From: Oligella sp050920755
GTDB taxonomy: Bacteria > Pseudomonadota > Gammaproteobacteria > Burkholderiales > Burkholderiaceae_B
Assembly: GCF_050920755.1 (NCBI RefSeq)
Contig: NZ_CP158480.1
Span: forward strand, 1,984,001 to 2,048,000
Reading direction: 5' to 3'
DNA: 64,000 nucleotides
The notes beneath the pieces are model-generated. The model had not been told where the DNA came from. It did no database searches and saw only the letters and a list, made by a program, of their open reading frames with translations. The position numbers and the translations under genes were made by a program. Positions 8,845-17,025 of the stretch are shown here, in pieces (position 1 is the first letter of the stretch; every line of letters starts with the position of its first letter).

Positions 8845-9737
8845 TGCAAGGACGCATTATCTCCGCCCACGGTCGACATTATGTAGCGCGCGTGGAGGAG
8901 CAATTATGGCATTGCTATACACGTGGCAAGCGTGCAGGGATATGCGTCGGCGATTATGTCGATATTTCCCCACAAGGTCAGAATGAAGCGCGCATTGAAA
9001 AAGTGCATGAGCGCAAGAGCTTACTCTACCGTAGCGATGAAATGCGCAGCAAGCAATTTGCGGCGAATGTCGATGTGCTGTTATTTATCACGGCGGTGGA
9101 ACCGAAGTTTTCCGACGATCTCTTGGGGCGTGCCTTAACCGCTGCTTGGAATGAGCATGTCAGGCCCTATATTGTCCTTAACAAAATCGATATTCAAAAC
9201 GGTTTAGAGGAGGCGCGAGCACGCCTACAGCCCTATCGTCGGCTGGGTGTAGAGGTCATTGAATGCAGTACCACCGAGGCGGAGGATTTAGTTGCTAAGC
9301 TACTGCCGATGATTAAAGGGCAGACGGCTTTACTCCTGGGTCAAAGTGCCATGGGTAAGTCCAGTATCTTAAATGTGCTGGTACCCGATGCGAATGCGCA
9401 TACCCAAGCGCATTCCCAAGCGCTGGGTGCCGGTCGTCATACCACTACCAAAACGGAACTTTACGATATCAGAAGTAACGGTGAAATTATCGCCTCATTG
9501 ATTGATTCACCGGGTTTTCAAAACTTCGGCCTATTACATTTAAGCGATGAGCAAATTGTTAAAGGCTTTCCGGAGTTTAGCGAAGCCATTCAGCATTGTC
9601 GCTTTTATAATTGCCGTCATCTGCAGGAGCCGGGCTGCGGTGTGATTGCTGCTTTAGAACAAGGGCAAATACACCCTGAACGGCATGAATTATATAAGCG
9701 GATAATTGCAGAAAATGAAGCGGCGCAAAGGTGGTAA
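8841..9737 (+). CDS. rsgA: Small ribosomal subunit biogenesis GTPase
   Basis: Circularly permuted GTPase that checks late 30S maturation. The permuted order is visible: an OB-fold N-terminus (ISAHGRHYVARV), then G4 as NKID, then the P-loop GQSAMGKSS, then G3 as DSPGF. A C-terminal zinc knuckle with C-x-x-Y-x-C-x-H and a later Cys (FYNCRHLQEPGCGV) is typical. It begins inside the stop codon of the protease gene (ATGATG at 8841 and 8844). Length 298 is normal. Confidence 0.96.
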   Translation: MMQGRIISAHGRHYVARVEEQLWHCYTRGKRAGICVGDYVDISPQGQNEARIEKVHERKSLLYRSDEMRSKQFAANVDVLLFITAVEPKFSDDLLGRALTAAWNEHVRPYIVLNKIDIQNGLEEARARLQPYRRLGVEVIECSTTEAEDLVAKLLPMIKGQTALLLGQSAMGKSSILNVLVPDANAHTQAHSQALGAGRHTTTKTELYDIRSNGEIIASLIDSPGFQNFGLLHLSDEQIVKGFPEFSEAIQHCRFYNCRHLQEPGCGVIAALEQGQIHPERHELYKRIIAENEAAQRW

Positions 9738-9744
9738 GCTAGAC

Positions 9745-10452
9745 TTAACGGGCCTGCTGCAAGCGTTGATAAAGATTACGTAAAATAGAGGCGGTCGCAC
9801 CCCAGATAAAGTGATTGGCCCAGTTAATCCCATAATAGCTAAAGGACATCCCGTCACGCTCCGCCGTGTAAAGGCGGTAGTTATTCGGATCGGTCAAATA
9901 GCTAAGCGGCACCAAGAAGACCTCCTCAACTTCACGCGCATCAATGACAAAGCGCGAGGCCTCAGCCAACCAACCCAAATACGCACTCATGGCAAAGCCG
10001 GTACCGGTATAAAATATCGGCATCTGCCCGAAAACGGAGATCCGTGAGCGCTCAACACCAATCTCCTCCTCCGTCTCACGCAGCGCCGCATCCTCCAGAC
10101 TCCCGTCAGTCGCATCAAAACGCCCGCCCGGAAAGCAAATCTGCCCACGGTGATTACGCAGTTTAGAGGAACGCTTAGTTAAAACGATCTGCGTTTCATC
10201 ATCCCGATTCACCATCGGAATCAATACACCCGCCTCAATAAAGCTGCTTTTAATCACCGATTTTTGAGAATTCCAGCGCTTTACCAACTCATCCTGATCC
10301 CATTCATAATCGGGCGCAAATGCACGCTGCATCAATCGTGGAAACTCCGCTTCAGCAATCACGGGCAAACCGAGACCCGCCGACACTGAAGGCTGTGTCA
10401 CCGGATTAAAATCAGGCACGGAAGGTTGGGGGCGAAGGTGATCTTGAGTCAT
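9745..10452 (-). CDS. CoA pyrophosphatase, Nudix hydrolase (NudL type)
   Basis: Predicted to split CoA and its derivatives into phosphopantetheine and 3',5'-ADP. The Nudix box is complete: GGRFDATDGSLEDAALRETEEEIGV, with the REx2EExG metal-binding core. The adjacent NHRGQICFPGG matches the CoA-specific LRNHxGQVxFPGG motif. At 235 residues it has an extended N-terminus. It is convergent with rsgA and separated from rplS by a terminator. Confidence 0.9.
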   Translation of the reverse strand: MTQDHLRPQPSVPDFNPVTQPSVSAGLGLPVIAEAEFPRLMQRAFAPDYEWDQDELVKRWNSQKSVIKSSFIEAGVLIPMVNRDDETQIVLTKRSSKLRNHRGQICFPGGRFDATDGSLEDAALRETEEEIGVERSRISVFGQMPIFYTGTGFAMSAYLGWLAEASRFVIDAREVEEVFLVPLSYLTDPNNYRLYTAERDGMSFSYYGINWANHFIWGATASILRNLYQRLQQAR

Positions 10453-10599
10453 TAGCTAAGTGATCGTTTTAATTAGTCGTTGGCTATATTATATAGTGCG
10501 AAACCGGCTGACAACCAACAAAAAGGAACAAGTGCTAAGCAAAGCTCCGCTACCGGCACTCGGGGCATTCACTGCAGCGCAGCAAAGCAACAGGCGCAA

Positions 10600-10638
10600 A
10601 AAAAAGCATGTCGCCGAATAATCGTTTGACATGCTTTT
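10600..10638 (-). terminator. Intrinsic terminator of rplS (probably bidirectional)
   Basis: Inverted repeat AAAAGCATGTC ... GACATGCTTTT with a 15-base loop, flanked by A-runs and T-runs on either side. It lies directly after the rplS stop and before the CoA pyrophosphatase start, so it should end the rplS transcript. Confidence 0.8.
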
Positions 10639-10674
10639 AAAGAAATAGTTCTACGAAGCGGAACGGCTAAAAAA

Positions 10675-11052
10675 CTACTTAGCGACTGCTTTACGAACCA
10701 ACTTCTCTTTAATACGAGCGGCTTTACCGGAACGATTACGTAAGTAGTAAAGCTTAGCGCGACGTACTGCACCGCGACGCTTAACCTCGATGGAATCGAT
10801 TTGCTGAGAGTACAACTGGAAAGTACGCTCTACAGCCTCACCGGAAGAAATTTTACGTACAGTAAAAGCAGAGTTTAAACCGCGGTTACGCTTAGCAATC
10901 ACCACACCCTCGTAAGCCTGAGTACGCTTACGATTACCCTCGATCACGTTAACATTAACAACAACGGTATCACCGGGACCGAATTCAGGCAAAGTCTTGC
11001 CCTCAGTAAGGCGCTGGATCTCTTCCTGCTCAAGAGTTTGAATTAAGTTCAT
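10675..11052 (-). CDS. rplS: 50S ribosomal protein L19
   Basis: A 125-residue protein matching L19: MNLIQTLEQEEI at the start, PGDTVVVNV, YEGVVIAKRNRGLNSAFTVRKIS, and a basic C-terminus with KLYYLRNRSGKAARIKE. It sits at the interface of the ribosomal subunits. ATG 11052 is chosen because GGAG precedes it at suitable spacing and because L19 starts here. An in-frame ATG at 11130 would add 26 non-conserved residues and lies in the leader. In most proteobacteria rplS ends an rpsP-rimM-trmD-rplS operon; here no trmD lies upstream, and the gene has its own promoter. Confidence 0.97.
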   Translation of the reverse strand: MNLIQTLEQEEIQRLTEGKTLPEFGPGDTVVVNVNVIEGNRKRTQAYEGVVIAKRNRGLNSAFTVRKISSGEAVERTFQLYSQQIDSIEVKRRGAVRRAKLYYLRNRSGKAARIKEKLVRKAVAK

Positions 11053-11181
11053 TGATAGACTCCAAATCATCATACACAACGAAAACGCTCCATGCGGCTC
11101 TTGTTCTTGGTCGACTACGAGCTCATACATGTAAACTACACACTGTGGTAGTTTAATTGCCAGAGGATGAGTAAGCCAAAG

Positions 11182-11211
11182 ATTTTACCCTTAAAATCAG
11201 TTACTTGTCAA
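11182..11211 (-). promoter_or_regulatory. Promoter for rplS
   Basis: On the minus strand TTGACA, 18 bases, TAAAAT. This sigma-70-type promoter would give a leader of about 120 bases before the L19 start. The leader contains a 7-bp hairpin AAACTAC/GTAGTTT that could take part in autoregulation. Confidence 0.6.
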
Positions 11212-11275
11212 TAAGCAAAGCACTTTAAACACTCACAAGCGTTGCAAAAACGACGGTCTCGAGAGCGATAAGCCA

Positions 11276-12133
11276 TTAAAGCTTATTAATGGGGATTTTA
11301 ATATAGGCCGTGCCATTATCCTCTGCCGGTGGCAGCTCACCTGCTCGCATATTTAACTGCACCGAGGGTAAGATCAACTTCGGCATATCCAGCGTTACAT
11401 CACGCTCGGTGCGCATCCTCACAAAGGCCGCCTCACTCACCCCACCGCCCACGTGAATATTATGCTCACGCTCCTCCTTGATCGTGGTTTTAAAATCATA
11501 GTAATCACGCCCCTTTGCCTTATAGTCATGACAAAGATAGACCGCCGTCTCATCCGGCAAGGCAAAGAGCTTTTGAATGGATTGATAGAGAGTTGCCGCA
11601 TCACCACCGGGGAAATCGCAACGCGCTGTCCCGTAGTCAGGCATAAAGAGCGTATCCCCCACAAATACCGCATCCTCAATCACATAACTGAGACAGGCCG
11701 GCGTATGACCGGGCGTATGCATCACCCGTGCCTTTAACTCACCAATGCTGAAAGTATCGCCGTCTTTAAACATACGGTCGAACTGGCTACCGTCGCGCGC
11801 AAAGCCCTTTTCCACATTAAATAAATCGCCGAACACCGCTTGCACCGTCGTAATATACTCACCGATGGCAATTTGACCGCCTACCTGCGCCTTTAAATAA
11901 GGAGCGGCAGACAAATGATCGGCATGAATATGCGTCTCTAATAACCACTCCACCTCCAAACCCTGCGCCTTAACATAGGCAATCACGGCATCTGCCGCCA
12001 CAGTTGAAGTGCGACCGGCAGCTGCATCATAATCTAAAACCGAATCGATAATGGCGGCTTTATTCGTACTCGGGTCACTGACAACATAACTATAGGTAAA
12101 CGTATCTTCGTGGAAAAACTCTTTAACCTGCAT
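11276..12133 (-). CDS. MBL-fold hydrolase, persulfide dioxygenase / Blh-like
   Basis: A 285-residue metallo-beta-lactamase-fold protein. The first metal motif is THIHADHLS, then HTPGHTP, GDTLFMPDYGTARCDFPGG and CHDY. This combination matches the ETHE1/Blh group, iron-dependent persulfide dioxygenases that oxidise glutathione persulfide to sulfite, rather than glyoxalase II. The C-terminal ASVQLN-type segment (ILPSVQLNMRAGE) is seen in Blh-type proteins. It lies downstream of a YeiE-like LysR regulator and near a YeiH-type exporter, which fits sulfide/sulfite detoxification. The ribosome binding site is tandemly duplicated. The family call is firm and the substrate inferred. Confidence 0.85.
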   Translation of the reverse strand: MQVKEFFHEDTFTYSYVVSDPSTNKAAIIDSVLDYDAAAGRTSTVAADAVIAYVKAQGLEVEWLLETHIHADHLSAAPYLKAQVGGQIAIGEYITTVQAVFGDLFNVEKGFARDGSQFDRMFKDGDTFSIGELKARVMHTPGHTPACLSYVIEDAVFVGDTLFMPDYGTARCDFPGGDAATLYQSIQKLFALPDETAVYLCHDYKAKGRDYYDFKTTIKEEREHNIHVGGGVSEAAFVRMRTERDVTLDMPKLILPSVQLNMRAGELPPAEDNGTAYIKIPINKL

Positions 12134-12135
12134 AA

Positions 12136-12161
12136 ATCACACTCCTTTATCACACTCCTTT
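12136..12161 (-). repeat. Tandem duplication of the ribosome binding site (2 x 13 bp)
   Basis: On the minus strand AAAGGAGTGTGAT occurs twice back to back immediately before the start codon of the MBL gene. The start-proximal copy is correctly spaced and the second lies 13 bases further up. The duplication gives two Shine-Dalgarno sequences. Confidence 0.85.
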
Positions 12162-12219
12162 ATATTACTTATAGTCATATTTATATTAGCCATAGCTATA
12201 TAGATTTAGATATCATACC

Positions 12220-13128
12220 CTATCTATGCTCAGCTGTCATGCCATCGAAGCGATAGTTAAAAGCGAAGTCGACGAACTTCTGATAGGCTGCGGAATGAGT
12301 GCCTTGTTTATTTTCCAATAAATACAGGGGCCGCCTAAGGGGCTTACTCTGTTGTACCGATAAAATTCTGATTTTATTTAATTCCAATAAATCCTGTAGA
12401 GCAAAGTGTGATAAACAACCCACCCCGAGGTCATTAATCACTGCCTGCTTAATTGCTTCAGAATTACCCAGTTCCATCACGGTTGAACGCTCCAAATGCT
12501 GTAACAAATGCTTTTGTACAAAAACGCGGGTCCCGGAGCCGACCTCCCGTAAAATCAGAGGCAAATGCTCCAACTCGGTAAAATCAGCTAAAGGCTCAGC
12601 GCCGGGGACAAAGCGACTGTTATTAGCGGCAAACAGCACCAACTCATCGTCCATCCACTTTCTTGCTCTCAGTTCGACAAAAGAATTTTCACCCTCAATA
12701 AAGCCTAAATCATAGTCATAGTTTAATAAGCCCTCACAAATATCGGCACTATTAAAAATGGCTAGACGTATATCAATTTCCGGATGCATCTGCTGAAAAT
12801 CACGAATTAAACGCGGCAATAGATAGTTGCCAATGGTGGTACTGGCCCCAACCACTAAACGCTCTACTTTAAGATTAAACAAATATTCAATCTCCTCAAC
12901 CTGCTTTAAGGCTTTACTTGCTAAAGGACTCAGTAAATGCGCTTGTTGTGTCGGGATAAGACGCTTTGCCACGCGTTGAAATAAGATGGTATCCAGTTGC
13001 TTTTCCAGCTCACTGAGCGCCATGCTGATGGCCGATTGGGATAAAAAAACCTGCTCTGCCGCCGCTACCGTGGTGCCGCTATGATAAACCGCCAAAAAAA
13101 TCTCTAATTGCTTTAAGGTAATTCTCAT
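12220..13128 (-). CDS. LysR-family transcriptional regulator (YeiE/CysB-like)
   Basis: A 302-residue LysR regulator. The N-terminal helix-turn-helix is seen in LKQLEIFLAVYHSGTTVAAAEQVFLSQSAISMALSELE. The remainder is a periplasmic-binding-protein-like effector domain (VGASTTIGNYLLPRLI is typical of the YeiE/CysR subgroup). It is divergent from the YeiH-type exporter gene, with a palindromic site between them, and lies upstream of the MBL gene on the same strand. In E. coli, yeiE neighbours yeiH and responds to sulfite; an analogous role here is inference. Confidence 0.88.
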   Translation of the reverse strand: MRITLKQLEIFLAVYHSGTTVAAAEQVFLSQSAISMALSELEKQLDTILFQRVAKRLIPTQQAHLLSPLASKALKQVEEIEYLFNLKVERLVVGASTTIGNYLLPRLIRDFQQMHPEIDIRLAIFNSADICEGLLNYDYDLGFIEGENSFVELRARKWMDDELVLFAANNSRFVPGAEPLADFTELEHLPLILREVGSGTRVFVQKHLLQHLERSTVMELGNSEAIKQAVINDLGVGCLSHFALQDLLELNKIRILSVQQSKPLRRPLYLLENKQGTHSAAYQKFVDFAFNYRFDGMTAEHR

Positions 13129-13162
13129 GCCAACCCTACTTTGAAAACAATAATCCGTCGCT

Positions 13163-13179
13163 TATCAATCTTATTGATA
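13163..13179. promoter_or_regulatory. Palindromic LysR-type operator between regulator and exporter
   Basis: TATCAAT CTT ATTGATA is a perfect 7-bp inverted repeat with a 3-bp spacer and contains the T-N11-A pattern expected for LysR proteins. It sits in the 147-bp divergent spacer, closer to the LysR start, and probably binds the adjacent regulator. Confidence 0.6.
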
Positions 13180-13275
13180 GATTATATGCATATTACTGAT
13201 TTTAATATATAAACAAAAGTCATTAAGATGAAAGGCGTATTAACAGTCATCGTATTTTTGATAAGTTTTTAAGCC

Positions 13276-14322
13276 ATGAATCCGACAACTAATAAAAGCT
13301 TCTTAAACCGGAACAAGGAACTGCTACCCGGTTTACTTTTAATCACTGCCATTGTGATTGTCTCAACCATCTTGGTACGTATGGGCGTGGGCCAAGCTTA
13401 TGGCCTGAGTCCGCTGATTTACTCTATTTTGCTGGGCATGATCGTCGGCAATACCTTTTTCAAATATCTCAGCCAAGCGGCCAACCCGGGCGTGACTTTT
13501 GCCAAGAGCAAGTTATTACGATTAGGGATTATTCTTTACGGTTTCAACTTAACCGTAAATAAGGTCTGGGCCTTAGGCTTACAGGCAATTCTGATTGATG
13601 CGATCATGCTGATTTCAACCTTTATACTGACTTACCGGCTCGGCACCAAAGTATTGAAAATGGATAAAGACACCAGTATTTTAAGTGGCGCCGGTTGTAG
13701 TATTTGTGGTGCAGCAGCCATTATGGCAACCGCTTCGGTGGCACGTGCCAAAACCTCGGCGGTCAGTCAAGCCGTTACGATTATCGTGCTTTTCGGGACG
13801 CTGGCGATTTTTATTTACCCGGTTTTATTCCCTATTTTTACGCACTATATTAGTGAATCGGCCTTTGGTGTCTATGTCGGCTCCTCAGTGCATGAGGTTG
13901 CTCAGGTGGTCGCTATCGGTAAGGTTTTGGGCCCGGATGTGGCAGATACCGCCATTTTATCTAAAATGGTGCGTGTCATTATGTTAGCGCCCTTTTTATT
14001 TGCGGTTTCCTTTATTTTTTATCGGAAAAATGACATTGCAAGCGCTGACGGTAGTGCCCCAAAACGCTTAGCATTGCCTTGGTTTGCGGTCTGGTTTTTA
14101 ATAATGATTGTAGTCAATTCCGTACTACCCATCCCAACCGAACTCGTTAAAAATATCCTATTTGTGGATAATATTTTACTGATGATGGCGATGGCGGGTT
14201 TAGGACTGGGTACGCAGTTCGCCACCCTAAGAGCGGCCGGACCGCGCCCCTTTGCCTTGGGTCTGGTTGTCTTTATCTGGTTGATGGTAGCCGGTATCAG
14301 CTTACAACTACTCTTTGCTTAA
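13276..14322 (+). CDS. YeiH/UPF0324-family putative sulfate/sulfite exporter
   Basis: A 348-residue membrane protein with about ten hydrophobic segments. Family hallmarks are LLRLGIILYGFNLT, ILSGAGCSICGAAAI and GSSVHEVAQVVAIG, all seen in YeiH-like proteins (UPF0324, pfam Cons_hypoth698). Relatives are proposed to export sulfate or sulfite. Divergence from the LysR gene and nearness of the persulfide-dioxygenase-like gene support a role in removing sulfite made by sulfide oxidation. Its end overlaps the end of tilS by 15 bases on the opposite strand. Confidence 0.85.
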   Translation: MNPTTNKSFLNRNKELLPGLLLITAIVIVSTILVRMGVGQAYGLSPLIYSILLGMIVGNTFFKYLSQAANPGVTFAKSKLLRLGIILYGFNLTVNKVWALGLQAILIDAIMLISTFILTYRLGTKVLKMDKDTSILSGAGCSICGAAAIMATASVARAKTSAVSQAVTIIVLFGTLAIFIYPVLFPIFTHYISESAFGVYVGSSVHEVAQVVAIGKVLGPDVADTAILSKMVRVIMLAPFLFAVSFIFYRKNDIASADGSAPKRLALPWFAVWFLIMIVVNSVLPIPTELVKNILFVDNILLMMAMAGLGLGTQFATLRAAGPRPFALGLVVFIWLMVAGISLQLLFA

Positions 14323-15405
14323 ATGCACACGGCCTCGCGCTACCAGTATTTGCCATTGTTGATGCTGTAGCGTGAGGCTGCGATCAAAGCCCAATTGATG
14401 TACCTCTCTTAATTGCCGCAACCAATCATTAAGACGCCTTTCGGTGGGCATGGGAAGATGATGAAAGGCTAACCAATAACGTAGGACATTAGCCTGCCGA
14501 CGCTCTGAAAGCTTGCGCCAAGCGGCTAAGCAAAAATCCCGCCCCTCATCGCGTAAATCCAGCTGCGCCAAATCACTTTCGGCCACTTCATCTAATAACG
14601 CTTGCGCCTCCAGCATAAGCCGTCCATGACGACTAAGATTCTGCTTCCATTGCGGCCAAGCCTGATCCAAACCGGGAATTAATAAGCGTCGCAAAGCGCC
14701 GCGCTTATAGCGTATATCCAGATTACTGGGATCCCGAATCATCTCAAAACCGCTTAGTTCAGTAAATAGTGCCGCCGCATCAGTAATTACTTGACGCTCA
14801 AGCACCAACCAAGGCCGATGGTAGTGCACGCCCCCATAGTAATGCTCACTCAGCATACCACCCATGCCCTTTACCCCACTACCGCGCAAAAGGCGTAATA
14901 ACAGAGTCTCCGCCTGATCATTTAAATGATGCGCTAAGATAAAATGCTCGATTTGATGCGCCTGACAATACTCACGATAGGCCTGATAACGCGCTAGCCG
15001 TGCCGCCGCCTCCTCGCCCAGACCGCTATCAGTGTCGACTGCCACTCGCAACACCTCACAGTTAAAACCCAAATAGGTCGCTAAGGCCTGACAATGCTTA
15101 GCCCACGCATCCGCATCCACCATCAAGCCATGATGAATATGAAGAATATGCGCGGTGATATTAAGCTCACGCAGCAAGGGTGCTAAAGTTGCCAGCAGCA
15201 TGGAGGAATCGGCACCGCCGCTTAAACCGACGGCGACATGGATAGCCTGCTCATTGGAAGCGGAAGCTGAAGAGGATTGAAGTGAAGCTAATAAAGCAAC
15301 CAGTGGCTTTGTTAAGACACCGGTCGCTTTCGCTTCATAAAAACTTTTTAAGGAGGGACAATAATGAGCGTTAGGCGCTTTAGGCCTTTTCAACGAAGCT
15401 GCCAT
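14308..15405 (-). CDS. tilS: tRNA(Ile)-lysidine synthase
   Basis: Converts cytidine 34 of the tRNA-Ile CAU anticodon to lysidine, changing its specificity from Met to Ile. The PP-loop ATP-binding motif VGLSGGADSSMLL is present, followed by HILHIHHGL, ILAHHLNDQAETLLLRLLRGSG and RDPSN, all TilS hallmarks. At 365 residues it is at the short end and may lack the full C-terminal domain of E. coli TilS. The first 50 or so residues are non-conserved and the annotated start overlaps the end of accA by 26 bases, so a later start is possible. The accA-tilS order is typical of Burkholderiales. Confidence 0.93.
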   Translation of the reverse strand: MAASLKRPKAPNAHYCPSLKSFYEAKATGVLTKPLVALLASLQSSSASASNEQAIHVAVGLSGGADSSMLLATLAPLLRELNITAHILHIHHGLMVDADAWAKHCQALATYLGFNCEVLRVAVDTDSGLGEEAAARLARYQAYREYCQAHQIEHFILAHHLNDQAETLLLRLLRGSGVKGMGGMLSEHYYGGVHYHRPWLVLERQVITDAAALFTELSGFEMIRDPSNLDIRYKRGALRRLLIPGLDQAWPQWKQNLSRHGRLMLEAQALLDEVAESDLAQLDLRDEGRDFCLAAWRKLSERRQANVLRYWLAFHHLPMPTERRLNDWLRQLREVHQLGFDRSLTLQHQQWQILVARGRVHLSKE

Positions 15406-16342
15406 ACGCCATTAAACGCTCAAGACGACGGTTAACCAATTGACTTGAGTTCATACCGTGCAGCGAACGAAGTGACTCAGTTAAAGCACGACGCAGATTG
15501 CGGTACATCAACTGATAGTCGCGGTGAGCACCACCGATAGGCTCGGGGATCACTCTGTCAACTAAGCCCAACTGCTCCAATTTAGGTGCGGTAATAGCTA
15601 ACGCCTCCGCCGCCACCGGTGCTTTATCGGCACTACGCCATAGAATCGAAGCACAACCCTCCGGTGAAATCACCGCATAGGTGGCGTATTGCAGCATCTG
15701 CACCACATCACCCACGGCAATCGCCAGCGCACCACCGGAACCGCCCTCACCGATAATCGTGGCGATTAAGGGTACCTTTAACTCAGCCATGGCGTATAAA
15801 TTCTGACCGATGGCCTCGGACTGCCCGCGTTCCTCGGCGCCGATACCGGGATACGCACCCGGGGTATCGATAAACGTAAAAATCGGCAAACCGAACTTCT
15901 CCGCCAAGCGCATAAAGCGTAAAGCCTTACGATAGCCCTCGGGCTTAGGCATACCGAAATTACGGCGGGCACGCTCCTTGGTGTCGCGACCCTTTTGGTG
16001 ACCGATGACGACACAAGGCTCACCGTTAAAACGGGCTAAACCACCGACAATGGAAGGGTCATCGGCATACATACGGTCGCCGTGCAGCTCGTGGAAATCA
16101 GTAAATAAGCCGTCAATATAGTCCAAGGTATACGGACGCTGCGGATGACGTGCGACCAGTGCGGTTTGCCAAGGCGTCAACTTCTTATAGATAGACTCGG
16201 TTAAGTCGTCACTCTTTTGCTGAAGCTTGGTAATCTCTTCGGATATATCGACGACGGAATCGCCGGACATATAGCGTAATTGATCAATCTTCTGCTCCAA
16301 CTCTTCGATTGGTTTTTCAAATTCCAGATAGGTGTTTTTCAT
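15380..16342 (-). CDS. accA: Acetyl-CoA carboxylase carboxyltransferase subunit alpha
   Basis: Carries half of the carboxyltransferase that moves CO2 from biotin to acetyl-CoA in fatty acid synthesis. The 320-residue protein begins MKNTYLEFEKPIEELEQKID. It contains the crotonase-fold segments HGDRMYADDPSIVGGLA, GHQKGRDTKERARRNFGMPKPEGYRKA and GEGGSGGALAIAVGD. It lies between the glycosylase gene and tilS on the same strand. Confidence 0.97.
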   Translation of the reverse strand: MKNTYLEFEKPIEELEQKIDQLRYMSGDSVVDISEEITKLQQKSDDLTESIYKKLTPWQTALVARHPQRPYTLDYIDGLFTDFHELHGDRMYADDPSIVGGLARFNGEPCVVIGHQKGRDTKERARRNFGMPKPEGYRKALRFMRLAEKFGLPIFTFIDTPGAYPGIGAEERGQSEAIGQNLYAMAELKVPLIATIIGEGGSGGALAIAVGDVVQMLQYATYAVISPEGCASILWRSADKAPVAAEALAITAPKLEQLGLVDRVIPEPIGGAHRDYQLMYRNLRRALTESLRSLHGMNSSQLVNRRLERLMAYGSFVEKA

Positions 16343-16388
16343 CTTTTTGCTCTATAACCTTTTTACTCTACTGAGTGAAATGTCTTTG

Positions 16389-17024
16389 CTATGCCGCAGC
16401 GCCGTCAACCAAACTACGCCACATATACCAAGTCGCTACGGTCTGCCAAGGCTGCCAATTATCAGCAAGCTCACGAACCTCAAAACGTGAAACAGGCTCA
16501 TCACTAAAATAATGCTTGGAGACGGCCTTAAGCAGTTTGGCATCCTCCAAGGGTAAAACATTAGGCCGATGTAGATTAAATATCAAAAACATCTGCGCTG
16601 TCCATGCGCCAATGCCTCGAATCTGACACAGCTCATTAATCACTTCCTGATCTGACATTTTAGACCATTTTTTAGGATTAACGGTTCTTGCTTCAAAATG
16701 ATTGGCAAGATCAATCAAATTACCGGCTTTGCGTTTAGCAATACCGACTGCCATCAACTGCTCAAGTGAGCGTGAAGAAATACACTGAATGGTCGGCCCC
16801 TGCCCGCACAGTTTAACCAAATTACGCCAAACCTGATTAGCCCGCGCCTCGGAAGACTGCACCGAAATCAAAGAACGCGCCAAGGTGGTAAAAACACCCT
16901 GATTGGTCGCAGGAAAATACTCACCCTCATACTGAGTGATGATTTTATTGAGAATACGGTCATTTGCCTTTAAATGCTCAACCGCCTCATCCCAATAAGC
17001 CAGTTTAGACCCCTTAGATGACAT
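16389..17024 (-). CDS. DNA-3-methyladenine glycosylase II (AlkA/HhH-GPD type)
   Basis: Removes alkylated purines from DNA. The 211-residue protein has the HhH-GPD fold: ISRSLEQLMAVGIAKRKAGNLIDLA, then the helix-hairpin-helix INELCQIRGIGAWTAQMFLIF and LPLEDAKLLKAV, where the Asp of the LPxxD motif is the expected catalytic residue. It lacks the AlkA N-terminal domain, like Mag1-type enzymes. It sits one base downstream of the cysS stop, within the conserved cysS-alkA-accA-tilS block. Confidence 0.9.
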   Translation of the reverse strand: MSSKGSKLAYWDEAVEHLKANDRILNKIITQYEGEYFPATNQGVFTTLARSLISVQSSEARANQVWRNLVKLCGQGPTIQCISSRSLEQLMAVGIAKRKAGNLIDLANHFEARTVNPKKWSKMSDQEVINELCQIRGIGAWTAQMFLIFNLHRPNVLPLEDAKLLKAVSKHYFSDEPVSRFEVRELADNWQPWQTVATWYMWRSLVDGAAA

Positions 17025-17025
17025 A

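Noticed and set aside
11053..11130. N-terminally extended L19 from ATG 11130
   Set aside because: The extra 26 residues are not L19-like, and a proper ribosome binding site precedes ATG 11052.
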